Assembly (NCBI GenBank): GCA_963677175.2
Contig: CAXXES010000004.1
Coordinates: 930,001-994,000 of the forward strand
Direction: 5' to 3'
Length of the DNA stretch: 64,000 bases
Origin: Sunxiuqinia sp963677175
GTDB taxonomy: Bacteria; Bacteroidota; Bacteroidia; Bacteroidales; Prolixibacteraceae
A program made the position numbers and the translations under genes. The notes beneath the pieces are model-generated. The model was given only the letters and a program-made list of their open reading frames with translations. It searched no databases and had not been told where the DNA came from. Shown here one piece after another: positions 52,821-62,384 of this stretch. Numbering within the stretch: position 1 is the first letter of the stretch; each line of letters starts with the position of its first letter.

Positions 52821-52914
52821 GGCTGTCCCTGATGTATCATTGTGTGTTATTTGAATGAGTAGTCAGACAGGTGCCAGTTAAATGTCATTTGTAACTGGTT
52901 GATGGCGTAAAACA

Positions 52915-52966
52915 TCGTCAATGACAATTGAATGATGACCAATGACGAAAATGATGACAATTGATC
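52915..52966. repeat. Related CATTGGTCATTG-type repeat, copy 3
   Basis: GTCAATGACAATTGAATGATGACCAATGAC-like words resemble the complement of the repeats at 6457 and 35777. It fills the space between the lipoprotein and sigma genes. The relationship is looser than between the first two copies. Confidence 0.45.
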
Positions 52967-53021
52967 CGGTTGGTGACCGTTAAAAATGAATGGGAACTCG
53001 AACGATACGTTTAATTTCTTC

Positions 53022-53029
53022 TATCTTTG
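53022..53029 (+). promoter_or_regulatory. Putative -7 box (TATCTTTG) of the sigma gene
   Basis: TATCTTTG matches TAnnTTTG exactly and sits 28 bp before the GTG at 53057. Its presence argues against the TTG at 53027 as a start, since the box would then overlap the gene. Confidence 0.55.
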
Positions 53030-53056
53030 CCCGAAATCAACATATTTATTTTCTAC

Positions 53057-53644
53057 GTGAGGATTTCATCAGGCACACAAGATCAGGAACTGATACCCCT
53101 GCTGCGGGAAGGGTCGAAAGATGCTTTTCGGATCTTGTATGATCGCTATGGAATCCGAATCCATCGGTTTGCCTTGGGCTACTTGAAGTCAGAGCACGAT
53201 GCGGAAGAATTGGTGCAAGACGTATTTTTGAAGTTATGGACCAAACGAAACTCGCTGGATCTGTCTGGTAATATCCGGGCTTACCTCTACAAGGTGGCGG
53301 TCAACAGCATTTATGATTTTATCCGCCGGAAAAACCTGGAGCAGGCTTTTCAGGAGTTTGCCGGCGGAAAAACCGATGTGGACGATAGCACCTGGGCTGA
53401 AGTGGTTTACAACGATCTGGCAGCACAGCTGGATCAATTGATCGCGCAAATGCCTGAACAACGCAGTAAGATTTTCAAAATGAGCAAGGAAAACGGATTA
53501 AGCAATGATGAAATAGCAGAGAAGCTGGGCTTATCCAAACGCACGGTTGAAAACCAAATTTACCGGGCCACTGCTTTCTTGAAAAACAACCTGAAGCAAA
53601 ATTCAGGTATGACGTTGCTTTTCATTTATCTCTTTTATGCATAA
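53057..53644 (+). CDS. ECF sigma factor of the mannan locus (FecI-like)
   Basis: A 195-residue ECF sigma factor of the Bacteroidota class. Region 2 contains YDRYGIRIHRFALGYLKSEHDAEELVQDVFLKLW, and region 4 has MPEQRSKIFKMSKENGLSNDEIAEKLGLSKRTVENQIYRA. A longer frame opens at a TTG (53027), but the GTG at 53057 is used because of the promoter box. In such loci a TonB receptor with STN domain binds substrate, FecR relays the signal and releases this sigma factor to transcribe susC/susD. The gene order here is the standard one. Confidence 0.9.
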   Translation: MRISSGTQDQELIPLLREGSKDAFRILYDRYGIRIHRFALGYLKSEHDAEELVQDVFLKLWTKRNSLDLSGNIRAYLYKVAVNSIYDFIRRKNLEQAFQEFAGGKTDVDDSTWAEVVYNDLAAQLDQLIAQMPEQRSKIFKMSKENGLSNDEIAEKLGLSKRTVENQIYRATAFLKNNLKQNSGMTLLFIYLFYA

Positions 53645-53782
53645 AGATTACCTGAGGGAGAGACGACACAACACCTAAGGGAGAGATGTTCTCCCACACA
53701 AAATTCAGATACCAGTATTTTTTTATTGCGCGTGAGTATTCGATCGCATTCGTTCGTACTACAAGAAAATAGAACGGAAGAA

Positions 53783-54784
53783 ATGAGCGATTCGTTGAGA
53801 TCAAAATTGGAGAAGTTAAGGACCGAATTCCTGTCTGACAAAGAGCGCAAAAAGTTGCTGTCGCTTTTTCATCAGGGAGAGAGGGAGTTTGATTTGAAAA
53901 GCGAGCTGTATCAGCAACTCGAAAATTCGCCAGACGAAGTTTGGGATAGGCGGGAAAGCAAGCCAGGTTTCGAACGTTTATGGAAGAAGATTGAAACATC
54001 CAACACTTCGGGCAAAATCAACAAAAAGATTCCGCTTCGTTATTGGTCGGCTGCTGCAGCAATTTTGGTCGTTGGCTTGCTGATTGGTAGTTTGATTCAA
54101 CGGAATGGGTTTGAAATTGTTTCCGATCCCGTTTTCTACACCTCTAAAGCACCTAAGGGATCCATTGCTGAAATGATTTTGCCCGATGGAACCATCATCC
54201 TTTTAAACTCCGGTTCTGAAATAAAATACACCTCGGATATGAACGCTAAAAGCCGTGAAGTTTACCTGACTGGTGAGGCTTGGTTCGACGTTCAAAAATC
54301 AGAGGATATTCCTTTTTTTGTGCACACTGATCATTATGATGTCCGGGTGTTGGGAACCGAATTCAATGTGAAAGCGTATGCCGAAGATCCGGAAGTTGTC
54401 ACGACGCTGGAAGAAGGAAGTGTCCAAATTCAATCAACCAAAAATCTGAAACTGAAAGAGGAGGTGCAGCTTGTTCCGGGAGAGCAGCTGGTCTACAATA
54501 AAGCCAATAAAACCGTTCAGGTAAAGGACGTTAATCCCAGTCTTTTTTCTTCGTGGAAAAATAATAAACTCATCTTTATTAATATGAATCTTAAGGAGTT
54601 GATCGCCTTGTTGGAACGCAAATACGGGGTCGATATTAGCGTTCGGGATCAACAACTACTGAATCATCATTACGATGGAACGATTAAAAATGAGACAATT
54701 ATAGAAGTGTTGGAAATTTTGAAAGCCACGCTTCCAATCAACTATATCATTAACGACCAGGAAGTAATTATTACAAAAAAATAA
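53783..54784 (+). CDS. FecR-type anti-sigma factor
   Basis: A 333-residue membrane protein. The cytoplasmic part (residues 1-90) would bind the sigma factor. One helix lies at about 95-117 (YWSAAAAILVVGLLIGSLI). The periplasmic FecR domain contains SIAEMILPDGTIILLNSGSE and LTGEAWFDVQ, then VRVLGTEFNVKAY and a Secretin/TonB short-domain-like end (LLERKYGVDISVRD). The ATG at 53783 has AACGGAAG upstream; the frame opens earlier with GTG at 53726, but that adds an implausible stretch. It lies 138 bp after the sigma gene. Confidence 0.9.
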   Translation: MSDSLRSKLEKLRTEFLSDKERKKLLSLFHQGEREFDLKSELYQQLENSPDEVWDRRESKPGFERLWKKIETSNTSGKINKKIPLRYWSAAAAILVVGLLIGSLIQRNGFEIVSDPVFYTSKAPKGSIAEMILPDGTIILLNSGSEIKYTSDMNAKSREVYLTGEAWFDVQKSEDIPFFVHTDHYDVRVLGTEFNVKAYAEDPEVVTTLEEGSVQIQSTKNLKLKEEVQLVPGEQLVYNKANKTVQVKDVNPSLFSSWKNNKLIFINMNLKELIALLERKYGVDISVRDQQLLNHHYDGTIKNETIIEVLEILKATLPINYIINDQEVIITKK

Positions 54785-54828
54785 ACAGGAGGATGCTTAT
54801 GTGAATACAAATGAAACTGAAACAAAAA

Positions 54829-54890
54829 GCCGGTCAGATGCTGTCACATCCAACCGGCCTGTAAGTTAATAACAAGGTGCTGTCACACCT
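54829..54890 (+). promoter_or_regulatory. Twin hairpins with CTGTCA loops in the susC leader
   Basis: Two stem-loops have the same hexanucleotide loop CTGTCA. The first is nested: GCCGGT (54829-34) pairs with ACCGGC (54853-58), and inside it GATG (54837-40) and CATC (54847-50) frame the loop. The second is AGGTG (54875-79) with CACCT (54886-90). They lie 31-92 bp before susC. They could bind a regulator or control expression; this is inference. Confidence 0.5.
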
Positions 54891-54920
54891 ATTAATTATT
54901 AATCAACAACATTCAAATTT

Positions 54921-57900
54921 ATGAAAAAAATTAAACTTACATTCCCTCTTGTGCGAAGGGAAAAACAAAAGCTGTTTTTAAAGATGAAGTTGACTTTACT
55001 TACCCTATTGGTTTGCGTCATGCAGGTTTCGGCCTCCGTGTACTCGCAAACGACGAAACTAACGCTGAATCTTCAGGATAAGAAGATTGCAGATGTTCTG
55101 ATGGAGATCGAAGAAACAAGCGACTTTCGTTTTTTTTATCAACGGGAGCAAGTTGATGTTGATCGCAAAGTCAACCTGAGAGTGAACAACAAAAGCGTTG
55201 ATGAAATTCTGAAAACATTGTTTGCTGATCAGGGTATCTCGTTCAGGGTGATGGACGATAATCTGATTCTGCTCACAGCGAGCGATTTTCAGGCCCTGCA
55301 AGAACAAACGGTTCGTGGAAAAGTTACCAATAGCCGGGGAGAGTCTATCCCTGGTGCTACAGTCATTATCAAAGGGACAGCGAAAGGAGGTATTACCGAC
55401 AGTAATGGGGAATACCTCCTGGCCAACGTCCCGGGTGATGCCGTGTTGGTGTTTTCTTTTGTAGGAATGGAAACCCGGGAAGTTGACGTGAACGGCCGAA
55501 GCTCGATTGATGTCACGTTAGCAGAAGATGTGATTGGCTTGGAAGAAGTTGTCGCTGTCGGGTATGGTACGCAACGCAAGTCGGATGTGACCGGTTCGGT
55601 GGGCGTGGTGGATGCTTCTGATATCTTGGAGCGTCCTTCGTTCAATGCCCTCCAGGGAATGAAAGGTAAAGTTGCCGGTGTGAATATATTTTCCAACTCA
55701 GGCTCTCCAACTGGAAGTACCCGGGTGATTATTCGGGGGGTGAACTCCATCACAACCAGTAGCAACCCACTGTATGTGGTCGATGGTGTGGTGATGGAAG
55801 ATTTCCACCTGGTGAACCCCAACGATATTGAGCGTATTGAAGTGTTGAAAGATGCTTCGTCTGCTGCTATTTATGGCGCGCGGGGTGCCAACGGCGTCAT
55901 TTTGGTGACCACCAAGCGCGGCGCCAAGACAGGCGAGGTAATCGTTGGTTACGATGGTTATGTTAGTGTTGGTAAAATCCGTAAGAAAATGGATGTGATG
56001 AACTCCGAAGAGTGGTTGGAAGTGATTAAGCGAGGGTATGAAAACGCGCCAAAATATCGCGATTACGATCCGGGTGAAGAACCTACTATTGATTTCACGG
56101 ATCCCCGACTGTTCGATTCAAACGGCAACCCATTATATGATACCGATTGGCAGGACGAAGCTACCCGCACCGCCGTTTCACACAACCACCAGTTGAGCAT
56201 TCAACAAGGGACTGAAAAATCGTCCGTTGGTGCCTTCTTAAACTATACCGAAACGGAAGGGATTATGTTGAGCTCGTGGATGAAGCGGGTGAATGCAAAA
56301 ATTGCATACGATGCCAAACCAACCGAATGGCTTGATTTTGGGATTAACATGCTGGTGAATAAAACCTGGGAAAATGAAGTTGAAGAGGGGGGGGGCCATC
56401 AAATGCCTCGTCGATCAATGATTGAAGCTGTGCCTATTTTGCCGGTTAAATTTCCTGATGGTAGCTGGGCCAATACCTCAAGCACGACGAATTTTCCGTT
56501 GGAAGGAATGGCGAACCCGGTTCATGTTTTGACCACCCAGGAACGCCTGAGGAACCGCACGCAGTTTTTTGGAAACGCCTTTTTGAATTTCCACATTCTG
56601 CCGGGCTTGGATTTGAAAACCCAAATCGGTTTGGATAATCATATCCGCCAAAACAAAGAATACAGCCCGAAAGATTTGTTGAATATTTCTTATCCAAATG
56701 CGTGGTCCAATGTAAACGATTATGAGACCATTTACTGGCAGGAAGAAACGTACCTGTCTTTTAATAAATCCATCGGTGATCACCGCATCAACTCGGTGTT
56801 GGGTATGAGCTGGCAGGAACGGGTTTACCGGGAAAACACCATTAACGTGGAAGGTTTCTCCGATGACTTCTTTAAATACAACAATGTAGGAGCAGCCAAC
56901 AATCCATCAGCGCCCGGTTCTTATTACGAGCGATGGGCGATGAATTCCTACTTCTTCCGATTTGGATACTCTTACAAAGATAAATACCTGGCAACGGTTA
57001 CCGCCCGTGCCGACGGTTCTTCGCGTTTCGGAGAGAATAACAAATACGGATATTTCCCATCTGGAGGTTTGGGATGGGTGGTTTCAAACGAAGATTTCAT
57101 GAGTAACTCTTCAATAATAGATTACCTGAAACTGCGAGCAAGTTATGGTATTACGGGTAATACAGAAATTGACACCTACCGCTCGTTGGCTACCATTGAA
57201 GGTGGTACTGCTTTAATTAATGGCGAAAGGGCGAATACGAGTGTAGTAACAAGGCTGCCAAACCCCAATCTGGAATGGGAGAAAACTTCGCAGTTTGACA
57301 TTGGGTTCAATTTAACGATGCTGAACCAGCGGATAAGCCTGGAAATGGATTATTACTATAAACTAACCACGGACCTGTTGCTTGGTCGTCCGGTTCCACA
57401 TACAACAGGGTTTACTGAAGTTACAGACAATATTGGCTCAGTTTCCAATCAAGGTATCGACTTCTTGTTGACGACTCAAAATGTTGCGACCAGCGATTTC
57501 AATTGGGAGTCAACACTCAACCTGAACTACAACAAAAACCAGATTGAAGAGCTGGGGGAAAATGATGAAGACATCTTCCCCGGGCCTTGGTGGGTTTCCG
57601 GTAGCCAAACAATCTTACGTGTTGGCGAATCGCTGAGCTCATTTTATGGATATCGCCGCTTGGGAACCTGGGGGACCGATGAGGCTGCCGAAGCTGCTGC
57701 TGTTGGCGCTGTTCCGGGGGTTGCTAAACGTAGTGCCGAACGGGAAATTATTGGGAAAGGCTTGCCTGACTTGACCGGGAGCTTTATCAACCGCTTCAAC
57801 TACAAAAATTTCGATTTGATGGTTGATTTGCAATTTACCCTGGGCGTTGAAATTATGCAACAATTCTTTCATTCCACCGAAGACCGCACGGGCTATGCCA

Positions 57901-58277
57901 ATGGGTTAACTACAATTCTCTACGATGGCTGGACCGAATCGAACCAAAATACTATGGTGCAGCAGATCCGGAATGCGCCATTGAATGGACAAAACTCGGA
58001 GGTCGATGACCATTGGGTGGTGGATGGTTCGTACCTGAGAGGAAACCTGATTTCGTTAGGATACACGTTCGACACCAGCTTTCTGGGGCGTTCAGGCCTG
58101 AAATCATGCCGTGTTTTCACCAGTGTTGATAACTTGTTTGTGCTTCACTCCGACGACTTCAAAGGATATGATCCGGAGGCGACCTCATGGACAGACGATC
58201 AGTGGGGACAGAACATTTTCTTCTTCCAGTATCCTAAGCCAACAACGGTTACATTTGGTGTCAACGTTAAATTTTAA
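54921..58277 (+). CDS. SusC-type TonB-dependent outer-membrane receptor with STN domain
   Basis: A 1118-residue SusC. A signal (LTLLTLLVCVMQVSASVYSQ) precedes the STN signalling domain (LQDKKIADVLMEIEETSDF). Then come a carboxypeptidase-D-like domain (VRGKVTNSRGESIPGATVI), the plug (VVAVGYGTQRKSDVTGSVG) and the barrel ending TVTFGVNVKF. STN tells that the receptor signals to the FecR/sigma pair upstream. It imports oligosaccharides with SusD and TonB energy. Codons 489-492 contain a run of nine G (56387-56395) in a surface-exposed-type loop; a slip there would truncate the protein. Confidence 0.97.
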   Translation: MKKIKLTFPLVRREKQKLFLKMKLTLLTLLVCVMQVSASVYSQTTKLTLNLQDKKIADVLMEIEETSDFRFFYQREQVDVDRKVNLRVNNKSVDEILKTLFADQGISFRVMDDNLILLTASDFQALQEQTVRGKVTNSRGESIPGATVIIKGTAKGGITDSNGEYLLANVPGDAVLVFSFVGMETREVDVNGRSSIDVTLAEDVIGLEEVVAVGYGTQRKSDVTGSVGVVDASDILERPSFNALQGMKGKVAGVNIFSNSGSPTGSTRVIIRGVNSITTSSNPLYVVDGVVMEDFHLVNPNDIERIEVLKDASSAAIYGARGANGVILVTTKRGAKTGEVIVGYDGYVSVGKIRKKMDVMNSEEWLEVIKRGYENAPKYRDYDPGEEPTIDFTDPRLFDSNGNPLYDTDWQDEATRTAVSHNHQLSIQQGTEKSSVGAFLNYTETEGIMLSSWMKRVNAKIAYDAKPTEWLDFGINMLVNKTWENEVEEGGGHQMPRRSMIEAVPILPVKFPDGSWANTSSTTNFPLEGMANPVHVLTTQERLRNRTQFFGNAFLNFHILPGLDLKTQIGLDNHIRQNKEYSPKDLLNISYPNAWSNVNDYETIYWQEETYLSFNKSIGDHRINSVLGMSWQERVYRENTINVEGFSDDFFKYNNVGAANNPSAPGSYYERWAMNSYFFRFGYSYKDKYLATVTARADGSSRFGENNKYGYFPSGGLGWVVSNEDFMSNSSIIDYLKLRASYGITGNTEIDTYRSLATIEGGTALINGERANTSVVTRLPNPNLEWEKTSQFDIGFNLTMLNQRISLEMDYYYKLTTDLLLGRPVPHTTGFTEVTDNIGSVSNQGIDFLLTTQNVATSDFNWESTLNLNYNKNQIEELGENDEDIFPGPWWVSGSQTILRVGESLSSFYGYRRLGTWGTDEAAEAAAVGAVPGVAKRSAEREIIGKGLPDLTGSFINRFNYKNFDLMVDLQFTLGVEIMQQFFHSTEDRTGYANGLTTILYDGWTESNQNTMVQQIRNAPLNGQNSEVDDHWVVDGSYLRGNLISLGYTFDTSFLGRSGLKSCRVFTSVDNLFVLHSDDFKGYDPEATSWTDDQWGQNIFFFQYPKPTTVTFGVNVKF

Positions 58278-58303
58278 TTATAGAATTTAAACAGCAATAC
58301 ATT

Positions 58304-59881
58304 ATGAAAAAAATACTAATCATTATCATGGCCCTCGCGGCTCTTACCTCATGCGATGATTTTCTTACGGAAGAACCCCGAAGTGAAATGAGTGTGGATC
58401 AGTTCTTCAGCTTTCCCTCTCATGCTTACAATGCGGTGAATGTGTTATACCGAACCGGAGCACCAACATTTTATAGCACCGGAGTGTATTCGGGAAGTCG
58501 CGTCATGTTGGGCGGCTACATGTCGGGCTTGTTTGACAACGACTACAAAGGACAGGAAGTCCATGTGCAGCACAGTCAAAATCTAACGCTGAATGGGAGT
58601 AACCTGGCCGGCTATTTTGATGGCGCCTGGGATGCGTGCTATCTTGCCATTTCGAGAGCAAATTTAGCGATTGCCAGAATTCCGGATACGCCAGACCTTA
58701 CCGAGGACGAAGTCAACCAACTAATGGCAGAGGCTCGTTTCTTTCGTGCTTTCAATTATTTCTACCTGGTAAAGACTTTTGGCGACGTCCCTCTGATTCT
58801 CGAAGCTTACTCATCTTTGGAGGACTTGTATGTGGAGCGGATTCCCGTCGCACAAGTTTATGCTCAGATTGTCGAAGATTTGGAATTTGCTGTCGAGCAG
58901 GGTGGCTTGGACAATGTCCCGATGACAGACAATGACTTCCGGATTTCGAAAGCAACTGCAGCAGCAGTATTGGCCGATGTTTATCTGAATGTGAGCGGCT
59001 ACCCGGTGCAGGATGATAACTATGCTGCAGCTGCAACGGCTGCAAAGTCGATCATCAACAGTGGCAATTTCTCACTCATCGATCATGGTGCCACCGAAGA
59101 GCAAAGTGCCTACAATGTGATTCGCACGTCGGATGTTCAAGATGAATACATCTATTCGATTGAGTACGATGCCAGTATTTCAGAAAACTATTGGCAGCCC
59201 GCGCTGTCCTATCCGAACAGTGCTACGGCCTGGGGGATTTTTCAATATTCGATTACCAACAATGCCTATAAACCGATGCCAGCGTTTTTATGGATTTATG
59301 ACGAAACGAATGACTTGCGCATTCAGGAAAAACAGTATTTCCATTCAAGTCTAACCTACATGGATGGGGGCGAAGAAATTACTCAGACCTTTGAGACTTC
59401 GCCCTATCTCTGGCATAACGACGAAGCCCTTTTCGAAACAGGTCAGAACAATAAGGACATGGTGGTCTATCGCTATGCCGAAGTGTTGTTGATTGCTGCC
59501 GAAGCTATTGCTCAGTCGGAAGGTGTAACCGATGAAGCCATTGGTTATTTGGCTGATGTTCGTGCCCGTGCATATTGGCAAACGGATCGCAGTGCGATTG
59601 AGGCGGAACTAACCGGTTTGAGTGTTGACGCTTTTGTGGAAGAAGTATGGAAGGAACGCTTACGTGAACTGGCGCTGGAGTACAAAATATGGTCTGATGT
59701 GCAGCGGACACGCATGTTCCCGGTCACCTCTGAAGCCAATAAAGGCGAGGTGAGTTTTGAAAATGTTGTGGGACATACCACGGTTTGGAATAAAACTTTT
59801 CAGGAAGGGCATTTGCTTTTTCCAATTTCTGAAAATGAAAGACAGCGTAACCCGAATTTGACTCAAAATACAGGTTATTAA
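58304..59881 (+). CDS. SusD-type surface lipoprotein
   Basis: A 525-residue RagB/SusD lipoprotein (signal ending ALTSC). The SusD start DDFLTEEPRSEMSVDQFF is followed by TPR helices and the typical MAEARFFRAFNYFYLVKTFGDVPLI block. The C-terminal part with DMVVYRYAEVLLIAAEA and VWKERLRELALEYKIWSDVQRT is characteristic. It sits on SusC as a lid and binds the glycan at the cell surface. It follows susC after 26 bp. Confidence 0.95.
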   Translation: MKKILIIIMALAALTSCDDFLTEEPRSEMSVDQFFSFPSHAYNAVNVLYRTGAPTFYSTGVYSGSRVMLGGYMSGLFDNDYKGQEVHVQHSQNLTLNGSNLAGYFDGAWDACYLAISRANLAIARIPDTPDLTEDEVNQLMAEARFFRAFNYFYLVKTFGDVPLILEAYSSLEDLYVERIPVAQVYAQIVEDLEFAVEQGGLDNVPMTDNDFRISKATAAAVLADVYLNVSGYPVQDDNYAAAATAAKSIINSGNFSLIDHGATEEQSAYNVIRTSDVQDEYIYSIEYDASISENYWQPALSYPNSATAWGIFQYSITNNAYKPMPAFLWIYDETNDLRIQEKQYFHSSLTYMDGGEEITQTFETSPYLWHNDEALFETGQNNKDMVVYRYAEVLLIAAEAIAQSEGVTDEAIGYLADVRARAYWQTDRSAIEAELTGLSVDAFVEEVWKERLRELALEYKIWSDVQRTRMFPVTSEANKGEVSFENVVGHTTVWNKTFQEGHLLFPISENERQRNPNLTQNTGY

Positions 59882-59902
59882 TCTTTTTTAGAATTAGACA
59901 GC

Positions 59903-59937
59903 AAGCACCGCCAAAAGTTTTGGCGGTGCTTATTTTT
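59903..59937 (+). terminator. Terminator after susD
   Basis: AAGCACCGCCAAAA pairs with TTTTGGCGGTGCTT around a very short loop, followed by an AT tract with five T. It lies 21 bp after susD and separates it from the GH92 genes. The ATG at 59980 lies 42 bp after it. Confidence 0.8.
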
Positions 59938-59979
59938 AAAGGTAACTTTAGGGCCGAAAAAAATAAACCCTCAATAAAT

Positions 59980-62220
59980 ATGACAACCTTAAGACGAAGC
60001 GCAGGTCTCCTGCTACTATTTACGGCGATAGCCGGATGGAACGGATGCTCGCAGCAGAAAACAACGACTGAAAAAGAGAAAATCGATTTTGTAGATCCTT
60101 ACATCGGATCAGGCGGCCATGGACATGTTTTTGTTGGTGCCAACGTTCCCTTTGGAGCTGTACAGCTGGGACCAAACAACGAAACCCAGGGCTGGGATTG
60201 GTGCTCGGGTTACCACTATTCCGATTCAATTTTGATTGGATTTGCACACACGCACCTCAGCGGAACCGGAATTGGCGATTTGGGTGATGTATTGTTTATG
60301 CCCGTAGGCGGCAGCTACACGTATGAATCAGACCCGGAAAATCCTTACGATTGGAAGTCATCTTACACCCATGCCAAAGAGGTGGTGGAGCCAGGTTATT
60401 ACAGCATTTATATTGATCGGCATCAGGTTGATGTCGAACTGACCGCGACGGAACGGGTGGGTTTTCATAAATATGACTTTGAAGAAGGAGACAACTCCAA
60501 GTTAATTGTTGACCTCCGCTACGGAACCGGATGGGATCAGTTGACCGAAGGCTTAATCGAACAGGTGAATGAAACCAGTATTCGTGGATTCCGCTTTTCA
60601 AAGGGGTGGGCCAACGACCAGCGTGTATTTTTCAGCACCGAATTTTCGAAGGAAATCAAGCGTTTTAAAATCCTTCATTCTTCGGATAAACGAGGGATAG
60701 CTACAGCCATCATTGAGTTTGAAGGTGCTGGCGAATTACTGGCCAAAACAGCCATTTCACCGGTCAGCATGGATGGCGCGGCCAACAACCTGGTTAGTGA
60801 AATCAATCATTGGGATTTTGAAGCCGTGAAAGCAAAAGCGCAGCAGCAGTGGAATCGTGAATTGGCCAAAATCAACATTAAAACCGGAAACGAAACCGAC
60901 AAGAAAATATTTTATACAGCTTTGTATCACACCATGATTGCGCCATCACTGTTTAACGATGTGAATGGCGACTACCGCGGAGCTGATCGTGAAGTTCACC
61001 AAAATCCAGGTTTTGAAACTTACACCACCTTTTCATTGTGGGACACTTACCGGGCGGCGCATCCCTTATATACGCTGGTTCAGCCTGAGCGGGTGAACGA
61101 TTTTGTGAATTCGATGCTGGCTGTTTACCAGGAGCAAGGCAAGTTGCCGGTGTGGCACCTCATGGGCAACGAAACCAACACGATGGTTGGTTACCATGCT
61201 GTTCCGGTCATTGTTGATGCTTACCTGAAAGGCTTCGATGGCTTTGATGCGGAACTGGCCTTTGAAGCCGTAAAGGCCTTTGCCATGCGCGATGAGCGGG
61301 GGCTGGACTTCATCAAGGAAATTGAATACATTCCGGCCGGCAGCCAGGTGGAGTCTGTGGCACGGGCCATGGAATATGCCATCGATGACTGGTGTATTGC
61401 AGCGATGGCCAAAGCGATGGGCAAAACCGAAGACTTTGAGCTTTTCGCTAAACGAGCTAAATATTATCAGCACTATTTCGATGAGAACCGGGAGTTTATG
61501 CGGGGCAAAATGGCTGATGGCAGTTGGAGAAGCCCGTTCAATCCCTTCTACTCGCAACATCGCGAAGACGATTATTGCGAAGGAAACGCCTGGCAGTACA
61601 CCTGGCTGGTTCCGCACGATGTGGAAGGTTTGGTGGAACTGTTTGGAAGCGAAGAAGCTTTTATTACCAAGTTAGATAGTTTATTTTCCATTGAGTCGAT
61701 TAAGGTGGAAGGTGCTTCGGCTGATATTTCCGGCTTGATCGGACAATACGCACATGGAAACGAGCCCAGCCACCACATCACCTATCTATACGCCTATGTG
61801 GGGCAGCAGTGGAAAACGGCTGAAAAAGTGCGAGAGATTTGTCAAACTTTGTATTCAGACCAGCCTGACGGACTGAGTGGAAATGAAGACTGCGGACAAA
61901 TGTCGGCCTGGTATATTCTTTCTTCCATGGGATTTTATCCGGTCAACCCGGGCAACGGCTACTATGTGTTTGGCAGCCCGCTGTTTGATCAAGCGGAAAT
62001 TTCACTTCCCGAAGGCAAAACCTTTACCATTCAAACGGAAAATAACAGCCCGGAAAATTTGTACATTCAATCCGTTGAGTTGAATGGCGAAGCGTATGAC
62101 CGTTCGTACATTTCGCACGAGGTCATCGTTAATGGCGGAAATTTGAAGTTTGTGATGGGGCCGGAGCCAAACCGGGCATTTGGTGCAGCGCAGTCAGCCC
62201 GACCGTCTTCAGCGTATTAA
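59980..62220 (+). CDS. GH92 alpha-mannosidase, lipoprotein
   Basis: A 746-residue lipoprotein (lipobox ending WNGC). GH92 enzymes are Ca2+-dependent exo-alpha-mannosidases. The family start is DPYIGSGGHGHVFVGANVPF, and GWDWCSGYHYSDSILIGFAHTHLSGTG follows. The late motifs are EGNAWQYTWLVPHD with Glu534, and GNEDCGQMSAWY with Glu636. Length is normal. A frame from 59920 covers the terminator and is rejected. Linkage (1,2, 1,3, 1,4 or 1,6) cannot be read. It lies after the SusCD pair. Confidence 0.93.
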   Translation: MTTLRRSAGLLLLFTAIAGWNGCSQQKTTTEKEKIDFVDPYIGSGGHGHVFVGANVPFGAVQLGPNNETQGWDWCSGYHYSDSILIGFAHTHLSGTGIGDLGDVLFMPVGGSYTYESDPENPYDWKSSYTHAKEVVEPGYYSIYIDRHQVDVELTATERVGFHKYDFEEGDNSKLIVDLRYGTGWDQLTEGLIEQVNETSIRGFRFSKGWANDQRVFFSTEFSKEIKRFKILHSSDKRGIATAIIEFEGAGELLAKTAISPVSMDGAANNLVSEINHWDFEAVKAKAQQQWNRELAKINIKTGNETDKKIFYTALYHTMIAPSLFNDVNGDYRGADREVHQNPGFETYTTFSLWDTYRAAHPLYTLVQPERVNDFVNSMLAVYQEQGKLPVWHLMGNETNTMVGYHAVPVIVDAYLKGFDGFDAELAFEAVKAFAMRDERGLDFIKEIEYIPAGSQVESVARAMEYAIDDWCIAAMAKAMGKTEDFELFAKRAKYYQHYFDENREFMRGKMADGSWRSPFNPFYSQHREDDYCEGNAWQYTWLVPHDVEGLVELFGSEEAFITKLDSLFSIESIKVEGASADISGLIGQYAHGNEPSHHITYLYAYVGQQWKTAEKVREICQTLYSDQPDGLSGNEDCGQMSAWYILSSMGFYPVNPGNGYYVFGSPLFDQAEISLPEGKTFTIQTENNSPENLYIQSVELNGEAYDRSYISHEVIVNGGNLKFVMGPEPNRAFGAAQSARPSSAY

Positions 62221-62384
62221 ATGTACCATTCCGATATCAGAAGAAAGAAATAGCAATCAGCCGGTGAGTAATTTTTACCGGCTGATTTTATTAGTTCATA
62301 GAACGTACAAAATTGTACCTAAACGCAATGATGAACCGAACACTTTTAAAATTGCGGTCATTATTCAAAATAATTGAAATAACC

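Noticed and set aside
53027..53056. TTG start of the sigma gene
   Set aside because: It overlaps a consensus -7 box; the GTG at 53057 gives the usual N-terminus.
59920..59979. Longer GH92 N-terminus
   Set aside because: It would place the start in the susD terminator and in front of the lipoprotein signal peptide.
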